The position numbers and the translations under genes were made by a program. A stretch of 64,000 nt of DNA, taken from NCBI RefSeq assembly GCF_040730185.1, contig NZ_CP160402.1, forward strand, positions 5,394,001-5,458,000, read 5' to 3'. The stretch's first letter is position 1. Every line of letters starts with the position of its first letter. Source of the DNA: Streptomyces sp. Je 1-332. Lineage in GTDB: Bacteria; Actinomycetota; Actinomycetes; Streptomycetales; Streptomycetaceae. Positions 53,097 through 62,131 of the stretch are shown here, piece after piece. The notes below the pieces were generated by a model. It ran no database searches, had not been told where the DNA came from, and saw only the letters and a list, made by a program, of their open reading frames with translations.

Positions 53097-53437
53097 GCTG
53101 CGGAGAGCCGCACGAGACGGATTGCAGTGAAGTCCTGGACCATCTCTATGAGTTCCTGGACCACGAGATGCCGGACAGCGACTGCACCAAGTTCGAGACG
53201 CACTTCGAGGAGTGCTCCCCGTGCCTGGAGAAGTACGGCCTTGAGCAGGCCGTCAAGAAGCTGGTGAAGCGCTGCTGCGGCCAGGACGACGTCCCCGCCG
53301 ACCTGCGCTCCAAGGTCATGGGACGCATCGACCTGATCCGGTCGGGCGAGGCCGTGCCCGAGCACGACGTGACGGTCGAGACGACGGCCGCCGAGGGCAG
53401 CGTGTCCGCCAAGAGTCTGCGGGCCAAGGAAGCCTGA
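53093..53437 (+). CDS. rsrA: Zinc-binding redox anti-sigma factor RsrA
   Basis: RsrA binds SigR when reduced and releases it when its cysteines form disulfides. The 114-residue protein has the ZAS motif HFEECSPC (H-X3-C-X2-C), plus Cys3, Cys11, Cys31 and the Cys-Cys pair in KRCCGQDD. It is translationally coupled to sigR by a 4-base overlap. The C-terminal tail is somewhat longer than the ~105 residues I recall for S. coelicolor RsrA. Confidence 0.95.
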   Translation: MSCGEPHETDCSEVLDHLYEFLDHEMPDSDCTKFETHFEECSPCLEKYGLEQAVKKLVKRCCGQDDVPADLRSKVMGRIDLIRSGEAVPEHDVTVETTAAEGSVSAKSLRAKEA

Positions 53438-53457
53438 GCGTCAGGCAGTTGAGTGTG

Positions 53458-53495
53458 AGCAGGTCGTGACGGGAGTCCGTCACGGCCTGCTTTTT
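53458..53495 (+). terminator. Terminator after sigR-rsrA
   Basis: AGCAGG-T-CGTGACG pairs with CGTCACG-G-CCTGCT around a 6-base loop, followed by TTTTT; an intrinsic terminator. Confidence 0.88.
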
Positions 53496-53628
53496 CTGTT
53501 CCCGGCGTTCACCGTCACTCGTACGTGCCAATTTCCGCGAGGGGGGCTCGGAGCGGGCGGCTCTCGTTCTAGTCTCCGGACCTTGGAACGTGGTCCCTGG
53601 GGACGGTCACGGGGGAGGAGACGGTGCC

Positions 53629-54981
53629 ATGCGGTCCATCGCCCCATGGGCGCGCGCCTACATCCTGTGCGCCGCCCTGGCCGGAGCCGCCTGCGCCGCG
53701 CCCGCACTGACCTCGCCGCACACGCCGTGGGGCGCGCTCGCGCTCCTCGCCGCGCTCTACGCCGGGTGCGAGCAGATCACGCGGTGCCGGGTGATCGGCC
53801 GCCGCGCCGGGTCCGGGCTCAACGGCCTCGGCACCTTCTTCCCCGTACTGCTCGCCGCCGTCTTCCTGCTGCCGCCGGCCGCCGCCGCGCTCGTCGCGGT
53901 GCCGGGGGCGCTGCTCGCCCGCGTCGAGCGCCGCCCCCGGTGGGTGCGCAGACTCTGGCGTGCGGCCCAACTCGCCCTCGCCGCCTGGGCGTCGGCGTGG
54001 ACGCACGGAGCGCTCGGCGGGCGCGAAGCCGTAGCCGCGCCCGACTTTCCGTACGCGCTCGCGCCCGCGGGAGCGGCCGTCCTCGCCTTCTCCGTCGTAC
54101 TCACCGTCCTGGACGGCGGCATCCTGGCCACCGCGGAACGGGTGCCGGTGCGGACTGCGTGGCGGGGGCTCTTCCTGCGGTCGTGTCCGCCCGTCGCCGT
54201 GCACGGCCTCGCCGGACTGATGATGGCGGTGCTGTGGCGCAGTCCGTACGGGCCGCTCGCCGCGCTCCTCGTGCTGCTGCCGATGGGGGTCTCCTGCTGG
54301 GTCTTCGCGCAGTACCACCGCGAGCGCGCCGCCCATCAGGCCACCATCCGGGCGCTCGTGCAGGCCGTCGACATCAAGGACCGGTACACCCGAGGGCACA
54401 GCGAGCGCGTGGGGCGGGCCTCCGTGATGATCGCGCGGGAGCTGGGGATGGCGGACGAGCGCGTGGAGAGCCTGCGGTTCGCCGGCATCCTGCACGACGT
54501 CGGCAAACTCGGCGTACCGACCCGGCTGCTGCGCAAGGACGGGCCGCTGACCCCCGAGGAGCGGCGGGTCATCGAGCTGCATCCCGAGTACGGGCACGAG
54601 ATGGTGCGCGGAATCGGCTTCCTCGGGGAGGCGCGGGCGGCGATCCTCCACCACCACGAGCGGATCGACGGGAGCGGATATCCCTACGGGCTCGTGGGGC
54701 GGCAGATCCCGGAGTTCGCCCGGGTGGTGGCCGTCGCGGACGCGTTCGACGCCATGACGTCCACGCGGTCCTACCGGCGGGGGCGCCCGGTCGCCGCCGC
54801 CGTGGCCGAGCTGTCCCGATGCGCGGGGGCGCAGTTCGACCCCGCGATGGTGGCCGCCTTGCGGCGGGCGCTGGAGCGGCACGGGTGGCACCCCGCGGTC
54901 ACCTCGGACACCGGGGAAGTGCCCGCCCCTCGGCAGGAGGCCGCCGGTGTGCCCACGACCCCCGGGGCAGGAGCACGGTGA
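53629..54981 (+). CDS. Membrane HD-GYP domain protein (probable c-di-GMP phosphodiesterase)
   Basis: A 450-residue protein: about six N-terminal membrane helices (residues ~10-235), then a complete HD-GYP domain (~250-420) with HSERV, HDVGKLGVP, HPEYGHEM, HHHERIDGSGYPYGL and ADAFDAMTS. All metal ligands and the GYP loop are present, so hydrolysis of c-di-GMP is likely. The disordered tail is Pro-rich. ATG 53629 has GGAGGAG 10 bases upstream. Its stop overlaps the GTG of the second HD gene. S. venezuelae has an HD-GYP pair named HdgA/HdgB in my recollection; this may be the counterpart. Confidence 0.88.
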   Translation: MRSIAPWARAYILCAALAGAACAAPALTSPHTPWGALALLAALYAGCEQITRCRVIGRRAGSGLNGLGTFFPVLLAAVFLLPPAAAALVAVPGALLARVERRPRWVRRLWRAAQLALAAWASAWTHGALGGREAVAAPDFPYALAPAGAAVLAFSVVLTVLDGGILATAERVPVRTAWRGLFLRSCPPVAVHGLAGLMMAVLWRSPYGPLAALLVLLPMGVSCWVFAQYHRERAAHQATIRALVQAVDIKDRYTRGHSERVGRASVMIARELGMADERVESLRFAGILHDVGKLGVPTRLLRKDGPLTPEERRVIELHPEYGHEMVRGIGFLGEARAAILHHHERIDGSGYPYGLVGRQIPEFARVVAVADAFDAMTSTRSYRRGRPVAAAVAELSRCAGAQFDPAMVAALRRALERHGWHPAVTSDTGEVPAPRQEAAGVPTTPGAGAR

Positions 54982-56234
54982 GGGCCCGCCTGCCCACCAC
55001 GGTGGCGCTCTGTGTATACGGCGCCGCCGGGCTGCTCACCCTGCTCGGCCTGGGCTGGACCCTCTGGCACGGTGTGCACGAAGCAGGGATCGCGCTCGCC
55101 TTCGGGGCGCTCGTCGCCGTGGGGGAGCTTGCCCGGTGGGGCGCCGGCGGGAGCGACCGGGAGCCCGCGCCGCTCGGGGCCGCGGGCGCGCTGGCGTACG
55201 CACTGCTCGGGGAGGTCGGGGGGCGGCCCACACACCACGGTGTCTTCCAGGTGATCGCCGTGGTCGTCGCCGCTGCGCTCGTCGGCGCCGTCCCGCACGT
55301 GGCGCTCGGCAAGGGGCCCGCCCTCGACCACGTGGCCCGGCGCGTGCTCACCGTCGGGTTCGCCGCCGCCTGCTTCCAACCGCTCTACAACGCGGGGAAG
55401 TTGGAGGAGTGGGTGGGCCAGGGCCCCGCCTTCGCCGCCGTCATCGTCGCGCTGCTCGTGCTGACCGCTCTCTGCGACGCCGTGCTCGCCGCGGCCATGG
55501 CGCACGCCCGCACCCTCTGGCCCTTCGGACCGCTCCTGCGCGACGAGCTGCGGGCCATGCTCGGCATCGGGTCCGCCGTGTGCGCGACAGGGGCCGTCAT
55601 GGCGCTCGCGGTCGCCGTGGCGGGGCTCTGGGCGCTGCCCGTGTTCAGCCTGCCGCTGCTCCTGACCCAGCTGTCCTTCGGGCGGTACGCGGCGGTGCGG
55701 ACCACCTACCGGCAGACCATCACCTCCCTGGCCCGATCCACCGAGATCGCCGGGTACACCCCGCAGGGGCACGCGCGCCGCGTGGCCGCTCTCAGCCGTG
55801 CCGTGGGGCGTGAGCTGGGGCTTTCCGCGCCGGACCTCGCCGTCCTGGAGCACGCGGCGCTGATGCACGACATCGGGCAGCTCTCCCTCGTCGATCCCGT
55901 GCCCGCGGGCGCCACCGCGGCCCTGCCGGACGCGGAACAGCGGCGCATCGCCCTGCTCGGGGGCGCCGTCGTGCGTCAGACGGGGGTGAACGGCGACGTC
56001 GCCGTGGTCGTGGAACGGCAGGCGGACCCGTATCGCGATCAGCCGCTCACCGCCCGTATTGTGCGAGCCGCGAACGCGTACGACGAGATGGCCAGGGGAG
56101 AAGGTCCCACGGGTCCTCTCAACGCCCTGGAGCGGCTGCGCCTCGGCACCGGCCGCGACTATCAGCCCGAAGTCGTGGAAGCCCTGGCCCGGGTGCTTTC
56201 GCGGGGCGGTCATAGCTTGCCGCCGGCTGGGTAA
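54978..56234 (+). CDS. Membrane HD-domain protein lacking the GYP loop
   Basis: A 418-residue partner of the previous gene, coupled by GTGA (54978-54981), with AGGAG 5 bases upstream. It has an N-terminal membrane region of about six helices and a C-terminal HD domain (HARRVAALSR, EHAALMHDIGQLSLVDP). The segment where HD-GYP proteins read HHExxDGxGYP is VVERQADPYRDQ, so the GYP loop and some metal ligands are missing. It may be a regulatory or heterodimeric partner of the complete HD-GYP protein. Confidence 0.83.
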   Translation: MRARLPTTVALCVYGAAGLLTLLGLGWTLWHGVHEAGIALAFGALVAVGELARWGAGGSDREPAPLGAAGALAYALLGEVGGRPTHHGVFQVIAVVVAAALVGAVPHVALGKGPALDHVARRVLTVGFAAACFQPLYNAGKLEEWVGQGPAFAAVIVALLVLTALCDAVLAAAMAHARTLWPFGPLLRDELRAMLGIGSAVCATGAVMALAVAVAGLWALPVFSLPLLLTQLSFGRYAAVRTTYRQTITSLARSTEIAGYTPQGHARRVAALSRAVGRELGLSAPDLAVLEHAALMHDIGQLSLVDPVPAGATAALPDAEQRRIALLGGAVVRQTGVNGDVAVVVERQADPYRDQPLTARIVRAANAYDEMARGEGPTGPLNALERLRLGTGRDYQPEVVEALARVLSRGGHSLPPAG

Positions 56235-56335
56235 CCCATGGGTAATGAGCGGCCGTCCGACCGTACGTGGTTGGATGCGAAGAGGGCCCTCGGGCCAGCG
56301 AAACTCAGGAACTCAAGTACCGGCAGGCGGGAATC

Positions 56336-57316
56336 GTGAGGATCTTCGGCAAGGGACGGCACCGGCCCTCCGCCTCATGGCGGCAGGCCACCGACCGCGC
56401 CTTCACGCTGATCGGCGACGGGCGGTACGAGGACGCGGGCGCACTCCTGACCCGCGCGGCGGATCTCGAGCCGTGGCTCTCGGAGTCCTGGTTCAACCTC
56501 GCGCTGCTCCACAAGTTCCGGCACGACTGGGAGCAGGCGCGGGCCGCGGGCCTGCGGGCCGTCGCGCTGCTCGACCGGTCGCAGGGCGCCCCCGACTGGT
56601 GGAACGTCGGCATCGCCGCCACCGCCCTCCAGGACTGGCCGCTCGCCCGGCGGGCCTGGCAGGCGTACGGCCTGCGCGTTCCCGGCGGTGTTGCCGCCTC
56701 GGGGGAGCCGACCGGCATGGACCTGGGCAGCGCCGCCGTGCGGCTCTCGCCCGAGGGGGAGGCCGAGGTCGTGTGGGGGCGCAGGCTGGACCCCGCCCGT
56801 ATCGAGGTGCTCTCCATCCCGCTGCCGTCCTCCGGGCGCCGCTGGGGCGAGGTCGTGCTGCACGACGGCGTCCCGCACGGCGAGCGGACGACGGGGGCCG
56901 GGGACTCGTACCCCGTCTTCGACGAGATCGAGCTGTGGGCGCCCTCACCGGTCCCCACCTGGGTGGTTCTCCTGGAGGCCGCCACCGAGGACGACCGGGA
57001 CGCCCTGGAGAAGCTCGCCGCGGACGCGGGCTTCGCCGCCGAGGACTGGTCGTCGTCCGTGCGGCTGCTGTGCCGGATGTGCTCCGAGAGCCGCATGCCG
57101 AGCGACGAGGGCGACGGCGAGCACCTGGACCCGCACGACCACAGCGAGCCGGGTCACCCCGGGCCGCTCGGCCACCGCAGCCCAGGCGCCCTGTGGGTGC
57201 CCGAGCGCGAGTGCGGCATCGCGGCGCCCGCCGCCCTGGTGCGCGGCCTGCTCGACGGCTGGGTCGCGGACAGCCCGGACTCCCGCGACTGGCGGGATCT
57301 GGAAGAGGTCTGCTGA
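56336..57316 (+). CDS. TPR-containing conserved hypothetical protein
   Basis: A 326-residue soluble protein with an N-terminal TPR-like helical region (AFTLIGDGRYEDAGALLTRA, SWFNLALLHKF, WWNVGIAATALQDWPLARRA) and a C-terminal mixed domain that includes LCRMC and a His/Asp-rich stretch. GTG 56336 is preferred: an upstream in-frame ATG at 56267 would add a non-conserved leader. The role is unknown; it precedes def on the same strand with 64 bases between them. Confidence 0.75.
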   Translation: MRIFGKGRHRPSASWRQATDRAFTLIGDGRYEDAGALLTRAADLEPWLSESWFNLALLHKFRHDWEQARAAGLRAVALLDRSQGAPDWWNVGIAATALQDWPLARRAWQAYGLRVPGGVAASGEPTGMDLGSAAVRLSPEGEAEVVWGRRLDPARIEVLSIPLPSSGRRWGEVVLHDGVPHGERTTGAGDSYPVFDEIELWAPSPVPTWVVLLEAATEDDRDALEKLAADAGFAAEDWSSSVRLLCRMCSESRMPSDEGDGEHLDPHDHSEPGHPGPLGHRSPGALWVPERECGIAAPAALVRGLLDGWVADSPDSRDWRDLEEVC

Positions 57317-57380
57317 CTCCTGGCCGTAGGCTGTACCGGCACTATCTCTTGTGGGTTCCCAGGAAGGCGTACGTCGGACA

Positions 57381-58031
57381 ATGGCGCAGGACACTGAGCA
57401 GCAGGCCTCGGGCGGGGTCCTCCCCGTCGACGACGAGGGCTTCGTCATCGACACGGAGGACTGCGAGGAGCGGGAGACCGCCTACCGCGAGCGCGGCACG
57501 TCCCGGCCCATCACGGTCGTCGGCAACCCCGTGCTGCACAAGGAGTGCAAGGACGTCACCGCCTTCGACGCGGAGCTCGACCAGCTCGTCGCCGACATGT
57601 TCGCCAGCCAGCGGACCGCCGAGGGCGTGGGCCTCGCCGCCAACCAGATCGGCGTCGACCTGAAGGTCTTCGTCTACGACTGCATGGACGACGAGGGCAA
57701 GCGGCACGTCGGCGTGGTCTGCAACCCCGTCGTGCGTGAGCTCCCCGCGGACCGGCGCCGGCTGGACGAGGCGGGCGAGGGCTGCCTCTCCGTGCCCACG
57801 GCCTACGCCGACCTGGCCCGCCCGGACTACGCCGAGGTGACCGGGCAGGACGAGAAGGGCAACCCCATCAAGGTGCGGGGCACCGGGTACTTCTCCCGCT
57901 GCCTCCAGCACGAGACGGACCACCTGTACGGCTACCTCTACATCGACCGCCTGTCCAAGCGTGACCGCAAGGACGCGCTGCGGCAGATGGAAGAGGGCAC
58001 TCCGCGCTACCCCGTCGTGCCGAACGCCTAG
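57381..58031 (+). CDS. def: Peptide deformylase
   Basis: Def removes the formyl group from nascent proteins. The 216-residue enzyme has the three family motifs: [17 protein letters not shown] (Cys ligand) and QHETDHLYG (two His ligands and the catalytic Glu). The N-terminal extension of ~50 residues is usual for the actinobacterial long form. ATG 57381 matches the family start; GTG 57351 is an in-frame alternative. Confidence 0.93.
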   Translation: MAQDTEQQASGGVLPVDDEGFVIDTEDCEERETAYRERGTSRPITVVGNPVLHKECKDVTAFDAELDQLVADMFASQRTAEGVGLAANQIGVDLKVFVYDCMDDEGKRHVGVVCNPVVRELPADRRRLDEAGEGCLSVPTAYADLARPDYAEVTGQDEKGNPIKVRGTGYFSRCLQHETDHLYGYLYIDRLSKRDRKDALRQMEEGTPRYPVVPNA

Positions 58032-58336
58032 TCGACTCCGGACTCGCGCGTACCACGCGCCACCTGCGGCCCCTGGCCGGGAACTCCTTCCCGGCCAGGG
58101 GCCGTTCGCATGAAACGGTCCGAACCGGTCAGATGTGCGATCGAATCAGGCTCGTGATGATCCAGAATCGGTCACGTACAGGGATTTTCTCGGCACTGGG
58201 GGGGAGTGAATGGCGCAAATCTGTTCCCTGAACGGTCAGTTGTGGTGCTGAATGGAAAGCGCGGGGATACGCAACGGCGCGCGCCCGGTACGGCGGGAGG
58301 GGCGTGCGTTTTCACGCGGCTGAGAGGGGTTTGTCC
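58032..58336. other. 305-base intergenic region before the terpene cluster
   Basis: This stretch holds the def terminator (58067-58104) and the upstream region of the terpene synthase. A weak promoter candidate is TTGTGG (58240-58245), a 19-base spacer and GGATAC (58265-58270). A GCGTG-CGTTTT-CACGC hairpin lies around 58304-58319, just before the ribosome-binding site of the synthase. I see no gene in it: short frames here lack a site and coding bias. Confidence 0.6.
58067..58104 (+). terminator. Terminator after def
   Basis: A perfect 17-bp stem (58067-58083 with 58088-58104) with loop CTCC and no T-run. Confidence 0.75.
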
Positions 58337-59458
58337 GTGCCTGCATATTCACACGGCACTTCACCGACACAGACACGGGCGCCGGCGGTTTCCGTGCCAC
58401 CGGCGTTGTCACTTCCGGTGATCGAGTCAGAGTTTCCTCGTCAACTCCATCCGTATTGGCCGCAGCTCCAGGAGAAGTCCCGGACGTGGCTGCGCGAAAT
58501 GCGCCTCATGCCCGCCGACAAGGTCGAGCGGTACGCGGACAGCCTCTGCTACACGGACCTGGTGGCCGGCTACTACATTGGCGCACCCGACGAGTTGCTC
58601 AGCGCGATAGCCGACCTCAGCAGTTGGTTCTTCGCCTGGGACGACCGGCACGACCGTGACTCGGTGCACGGCAGGGCGGCGCAGTGGCGCCGGCTGTGCC
58701 GCGGGCTCCACGAGACGCTGCGGGCCCCCCGGCAACAACTGCACCACCGTGACCCTCTGGTGGCAGGGTTCGCCGACTGTGTCCTGCGGCTGTACTCGCA
58801 CCTCGGTCCCAGCTGGAACGCCCGGTTCGCCCGGCATTTCCACAGTGTGATCGAGGCGTACGACCTGGAGTTCAGGAACCGCAGGACCGGAACGGTCCCG
58901 ACGGTCGAGGCGTACATCGAGCTGCGCAGGCTGACGTTCGCGCACTGGACGTGGATCGACCTGCTCGAGCCGACGGCGCGCCACGAGCTGCCGTCGGCGG
59001 TGCGGAAGCATCCCGCGTATCGGCGGGCGGCGCTCGCCACGCAGGATTTCTCCGCCTGGTACAACGACCTGTGTTCGCTCCCCAAAGAACTCGCGGGAGA
59101 CGAACTGCACAATCTCGGGATCAGTCTCATCCAGCACGAGGGCCTTTCGCTGGAAGAAGCTGTCGCGGAAGTGCACCGGCGGGTTTCCCGATGCATAACC
59201 GATTTCCTCGCGGCGGAAGAAGAAGTACTGCGTCTCGCCGGGCAATTGGCGGATGGCAGCGTGCAGGGCAGGGAACTCGCGGACGCGGTGGAATCGTGCG
59301 TCTTCAACATGCGGAACTGGTTCTCTTCCGTGTACTGGTTCCACCACGAATCCGGTCGCTATCGGGTGGACAGCTGGGACGACAGGTCCATTCCCCCGTA
59401 TGTGAGCGACGCGGAACCGAGTGACCTGGCCGAAACTGAATTGGTAGGTGAGGAATGA
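58337..59458 (+). CDS. epi-Isozizaene synthase (class I sesquiterpene cyclase)
   Basis: This enzyme cyclises farnesyl diphosphate to (+)-epi-isozizaene, the precursor of albaflavenone. The 373-residue enzyme has the Asp-rich metal motif DDRHD (~101) and the NSE-type triad NDLCSLPKE (~243). Active-site aromatics known to shape the product in the S. coelicolor enzyme appear kept: WFFAWDDRHD (the two Phe) and TFAHWTW (the Phe and Trp). GTG 58337 has GAGAGGGG 7 bases upstream and matches the known N-terminus. The stop overlaps the ATG of the P450 gene (ATGA), so the pair is coupled. Confidence 0.92.
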   Translation: MPAYSHGTSPTQTRAPAVSVPPALSLPVIESEFPRQLHPYWPQLQEKSRTWLREMRLMPADKVERYADSLCYTDLVAGYYIGAPDELLSAIADLSSWFFAWDDRHDRDSVHGRAAQWRRLCRGLHETLRAPRQQLHHRDPLVAGFADCVLRLYSHLGPSWNARFARHFHSVIEAYDLEFRNRRTGTVPTVEAYIELRRLTFAHWTWIDLLEPTARHELPSAVRKHPAYRRAALATQDFSAWYNDLCSLPKELAGDELHNLGISLIQHEGLSLEEAVAEVHRRVSRCITDFLAAEEEVLRLAGQLADGSVQGRELADAVESCVFNMRNWFSSVYWFHHESGRYRVDSWDDRSIPPYVSDAEPSDLAETELVGEE

Positions 59459-60804
59459 GCGTCGAATCCGCTGTACCCGCGACAACAACTCCACCGCTCG
59501 TCAGCGGTGGTGCCCCGCTCATCGGTCACGCCTGGAACCTGGTGCGCGACCCGCTCGGCTTCCTCGCCGCGCTGCGGGACCATGGTGATCTCGTCCGCAT
59601 AAGGCTGGGGCCCAAGACCGCGTACGCGGTCTGCGACCCCGAGCTGGTGGGGCAGCTGCTGCGGAGCCCCGACTACGTCGTCGGAGGGCCGCTCTGGGAC
59701 ACCCTGGAGGTACTGCTCGGCAAGGGCGTGGCGACCAGCAACGGCAAGCTGCACCGGCGTCAACGGCGCATGATGCAGCCGGCGTTCAGGCCCGACCGGA
59801 TCGCCGGCTACGCCAAGGTGATGGAGGAGGAGGCCCGCCTGACGGCCGCGCGCTGGCAGCCGGGCGAGATCGTCGACATCAACGCGGAGATGTTCCGCAC
59901 CGCCGTGCGCGTCGTCTCGCGCTCGCTCCTGGAGGTCGACGCGATCAGCGAGAAGGCGGACCGCATCGCCGAATCGCTGCACACCGTCTTCGAGGGCCTC
60001 TACCGCAGGATGGTGCTCTCGGTCGGGCCGCTGTACCGCGTGCCGACCCAGGGCAACCGCCGCTTCCAGAGCGCGCTCGCCGATCTGCACGCACTGGTCG
60101 ACGAGATCATCGCGGAAGGCAGGGCGGCAGGACCGGAACAGAACGACCTGTTGGCCGAAATGCTGCGGGCGCGCGATGAATCAGGGCAGCCGCTCAGCGA
60201 TCAGGAGGTCCACGACCATGTGATCTCCCTTGTCGTGGCGGGCGCCGAGAATGTCGCTTCGACCCTGTCGTGGACGTTCCATCTGCTGGCCCAACACCCC
60301 GAGCAGGAAAGGCGATTGGTTGAAGAAGTAAATTCCGTCGCGCCGGGCCGGGAGATCACATTCGCCGACCTGGGGTCCCTTCCGCACACCCGGAATGTCG
60401 TCACCGAGGCCATGCGTATACAACCCGCCGCCTGGATATTCACCCGCAGGTCGGTGGGGGAAACCAACCTGGGTGGCTACCGCATTCCGGCCGATGCCGA
60501 CATCGTCTACAGCGTGTACGCGATGCAACGCGATCCACGTTCCTTCGAGCAGCACCTCGAGTTCGACCCGGACCGCTGGAACCCGGAACGCGCCGGCGAC
60601 GTACCGGAGTTCGCGATGATGCCGTTCGGTACCGGCAACCGCAAGTGTCCGGGCGACCATTTCAGCTTGGCCGAACTCGCCATCATCCTGGCGACGGTGG
60701 CCCCGAAGTGGCACCTGGCGCCGGTCCCGGAGACCGACGCCGACACGAAGATCGGCATCACGCTACAGCCGAAGCATCTGGTCCTGCGGGCCGAGCGGCG
60801 CTGA
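59455..60804 (+). CDS. cyp170A1: Cytochrome P450 CYP170 (epi-isozizaene to albaflavenone oxidase)
   Basis: This P450 oxidises epi-isozizaene at the allylic carbon in two steps to albaflavenone. The 449-residue protein has the I-helix VVAGAENVAST, the K-helix ExxR (TEAMRIQP), the heme loop FGTGNRKCPG (Cys ~398) and a PERF-like FDPDRWNPER. It is coupled to the synthase by a 4-base overlap. S. coelicolor CYP170A1 was reported to carry a second, terpene-synthase activity through a DDxxD-type motif; the matching position here reads RDESGQ, so that motif is not conserved. The 3' end overlaps nrdS by 47 bases on the opposite strand. Confidence 0.9.
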   Translation: MSVESAVPATTTPPLVSGGAPLIGHAWNLVRDPLGFLAALRDHGDLVRIRLGPKTAYAVCDPELVGQLLRSPDYVVGGPLWDTLEVLLGKGVATSNGKLHRRQRRMMQPAFRPDRIAGYAKVMEEEARLTAARWQPGEIVDINAEMFRTAVRVVSRSLLEVDAISEKADRIAESLHTVFEGLYRRMVLSVGPLYRVPTQGNRRFQSALADLHALVDEIIAEGRAAGPEQNDLLAEMLRARDESGQPLSDQEVHDHVISLVVAGAENVASTLSWTFHLLAQHPEQERRLVEEVNSVAPGREITFADLGSLPHTRNVVTEAMRIQPAAWIFTRRSVGETNLGGYRIPADADIVYSVYAMQRDPRSFEQHLEFDPDRWNPERAGDVPEFAMMPFGTGNRKCPGDHFSLAELAIILATVAPKWHLAPVPETDADTKIGITLQPKHLVLRAERR

Positions 60805-61762
60805 CGACCGGTCCGCGGAAGGTGCGGCGGTAGGCGTTCGGCGTGGTGCCGAGCGCCCGCAGGAACTGGTGGCGCATCGCCGCGGCGTTGCCGAAACCGG
60901 CACGCCCGGCGATGGCGTCCACCGTCTCGTCCGACCCTTCGAGCAACTCCTGTGCCAACAGCACGCGTTGGCGCAGGAGCCAGCGGTAGGGCGTGGTGCC
61001 GGTCTCCTGCTGGAAACGGCGCGCGAAGGTGCGCGGCGACATGTGCGCCCGCTCGGCGAGCCGCTCGACGGTGATGTCGTCCGCGTCCAGATGGCGCTCC
61101 ATCCAGGCAAGGACCCCGCCCACGGTGTCGCACTGCGTGCGCGGCAGGGGGCGCGCCACGAACTGGGCCTGGCCGCCGTCGCGATGGGGTGGCACGACCA
61201 TGCGCCGGGCGATGGCGTTGGCGACCTCGGTGCCGTGCTCCTGGCGCACGATGTGCAGGCACGCGTCGATGCCGGCTGCGGTGCCGGCCGAGGTGATGAC
61301 CGGGCTCTCGTCCACGTACAGGACGTCGGGCTCGACCCGGGCGCGCGGAAAGCGCACCGCGAGTTCCGTGGCGTGCCGCCAGTGCACGGCGCAGCGCCGG
61401 CCGTCCAGCAGGCCCGCGGCGCCGAGCACGAAGACGCCGGAGCAGACGGAGAGGATGCGGGCCCCGCGGTCCACGGCGCGGCGCAGGGCGGCGAGCAGCT
61501 CCTCGGGGTAGTCGCGGTGCACGAACTCCTGGCCCGCGGGCACGGTGATGAGGTCGGCCTCTTCCAGCCGGTCGAGGCCGTACGGAGTGGTGATCGAGAA
61601 CCCGGCGTGATTGGTCAGGGGCCCGCTCTCCGCGGCGACCACCGCGAAGTCGTACACGGGTAGATCCGCCTCGCTGCGGTCGAGCCCGAACACCTCGCAG
61701 ACGACGCCGAGTTCGAAGGGGTTCACGCCGTCGAGCAGCACGGCGGCCACGTTGTTCAGCAT
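60758..61762 (-). CDS. nrdS: GlxA/AraC-family regulator (NrdS)
   Basis: A 334-residue regulator with an N-terminal DJ-1/PfpI-like domain (residues 1-~190; AAVLLDGVNPFELGVVCEVF, LSVCSGVFVLGAAGLL) and a C-terminal AraC-type double HTH (ITVERLAERAHMSPRTFARRF, AGFGNAAAMRHQF). It lies downstream of nrdB on the same strand, and the class Ia operon of S. coelicolor is nrdABS with an AraC-like NrdS, which supports this name. ATG 61762 begins the conserved domain. The Cys in the elbow is kept, but the catalytic role in this subfamily is doubtful. Confidence 0.85.
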   Translation of the reverse strand: MLNNVAAVLLDGVNPFELGVVCEVFGLDRSEADLPVYDFAVVAAESGPLTNHAGFSITTPYGLDRLEEADLITVPAGQEFVHRDYPEELLAALRRAVDRGARILSVCSGVFVLGAAGLLDGRRCAVHWRHATELAVRFPRARVEPDVLYVDESPVITSAGTAAGIDACLHIVRQEHGTEVANAIARRMVVPPHRDGGQAQFVARPLPRTQCDTVGGVLAWMERHLDADDITVERLAERAHMSPRTFARRFQQETGTTPYRWLLRQRVLLAQELLEGSDETVDAIAGRAGFGNAAAMRHQFLRALGTTPNAYRRTFRGPVVSAARPAGPDASAVA

Positions 61763-61855
61763 GGGCGCCAGTGTGCCGCAGGGCTGGCAGTAAGTCGATG
61801 GTGTGTGGCAGTCCTGCCACTGCCGCGTCCGTCCGGCGCGCAGGACAGTGAGGAC

Positions 61856-62131
61856 ATGAACACATTCCTCGGATACGTGACCGTCCTGACCGTCTTCCTT
61901 TTGCTGGCCGCACCCTCGCTCGTCGGGTACGTCCACGACCGCCGGATCGACCGCGAGCTGCGCGAGGCGCGGGACGCCGCCTCGCGCAGCCCTGACGGGC
62001 CGGTGGGACTAGAACTCGTCGTCGAAGGAGACCGAACCCTCGACCGCGACCTGGTAGGCCGAAGGGCGCCGCTCGAAGAAGTTGGTCAGCTCCTGGACGC
62101 CCTGGAGCTCCATGAACGAGAACGGGTTTGA
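61856..62131 (+). CDS. Small single-span membrane protein, antisense overlap with nrdB
   Basis: ATG 61856, with GAGG just upstream, opens a 91-codon frame. Residues 4-26 form a membrane helix (FLGYVTVLTVFLLLAAPSLV), followed by a charged segment (HDRRIDRELREARD). The first 50 codons have Streptomyces-like third-position GC; the last 40 run antisense through the 3' end of nrdB. The gene may really end near 62010, where a one-base shift would create a TAG overlapping the nrdB stop, so the given end is uncertain. Function unknown. Confidence 0.45.
   Translation: MNTFLGYVTVLTVFLLLAAPSLVGYVHDRRIDRELREARDAASRSPDGPVGLELVVEGDRTLDRDLVGRRAPLEEVGQLLDALELHERERV

Noticed and set aside
53466..54977. Upstream extension of the second HD gene
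   Set aside because: The open frame overlaps the whole first HD gene in another frame; GTG 54978 has a good site and a 4-base coupling.
56330..56356. Third SigR promoter (GGGAAT at 56330)
   Set aside because: No GTT at 18 or 19 bases downstream.
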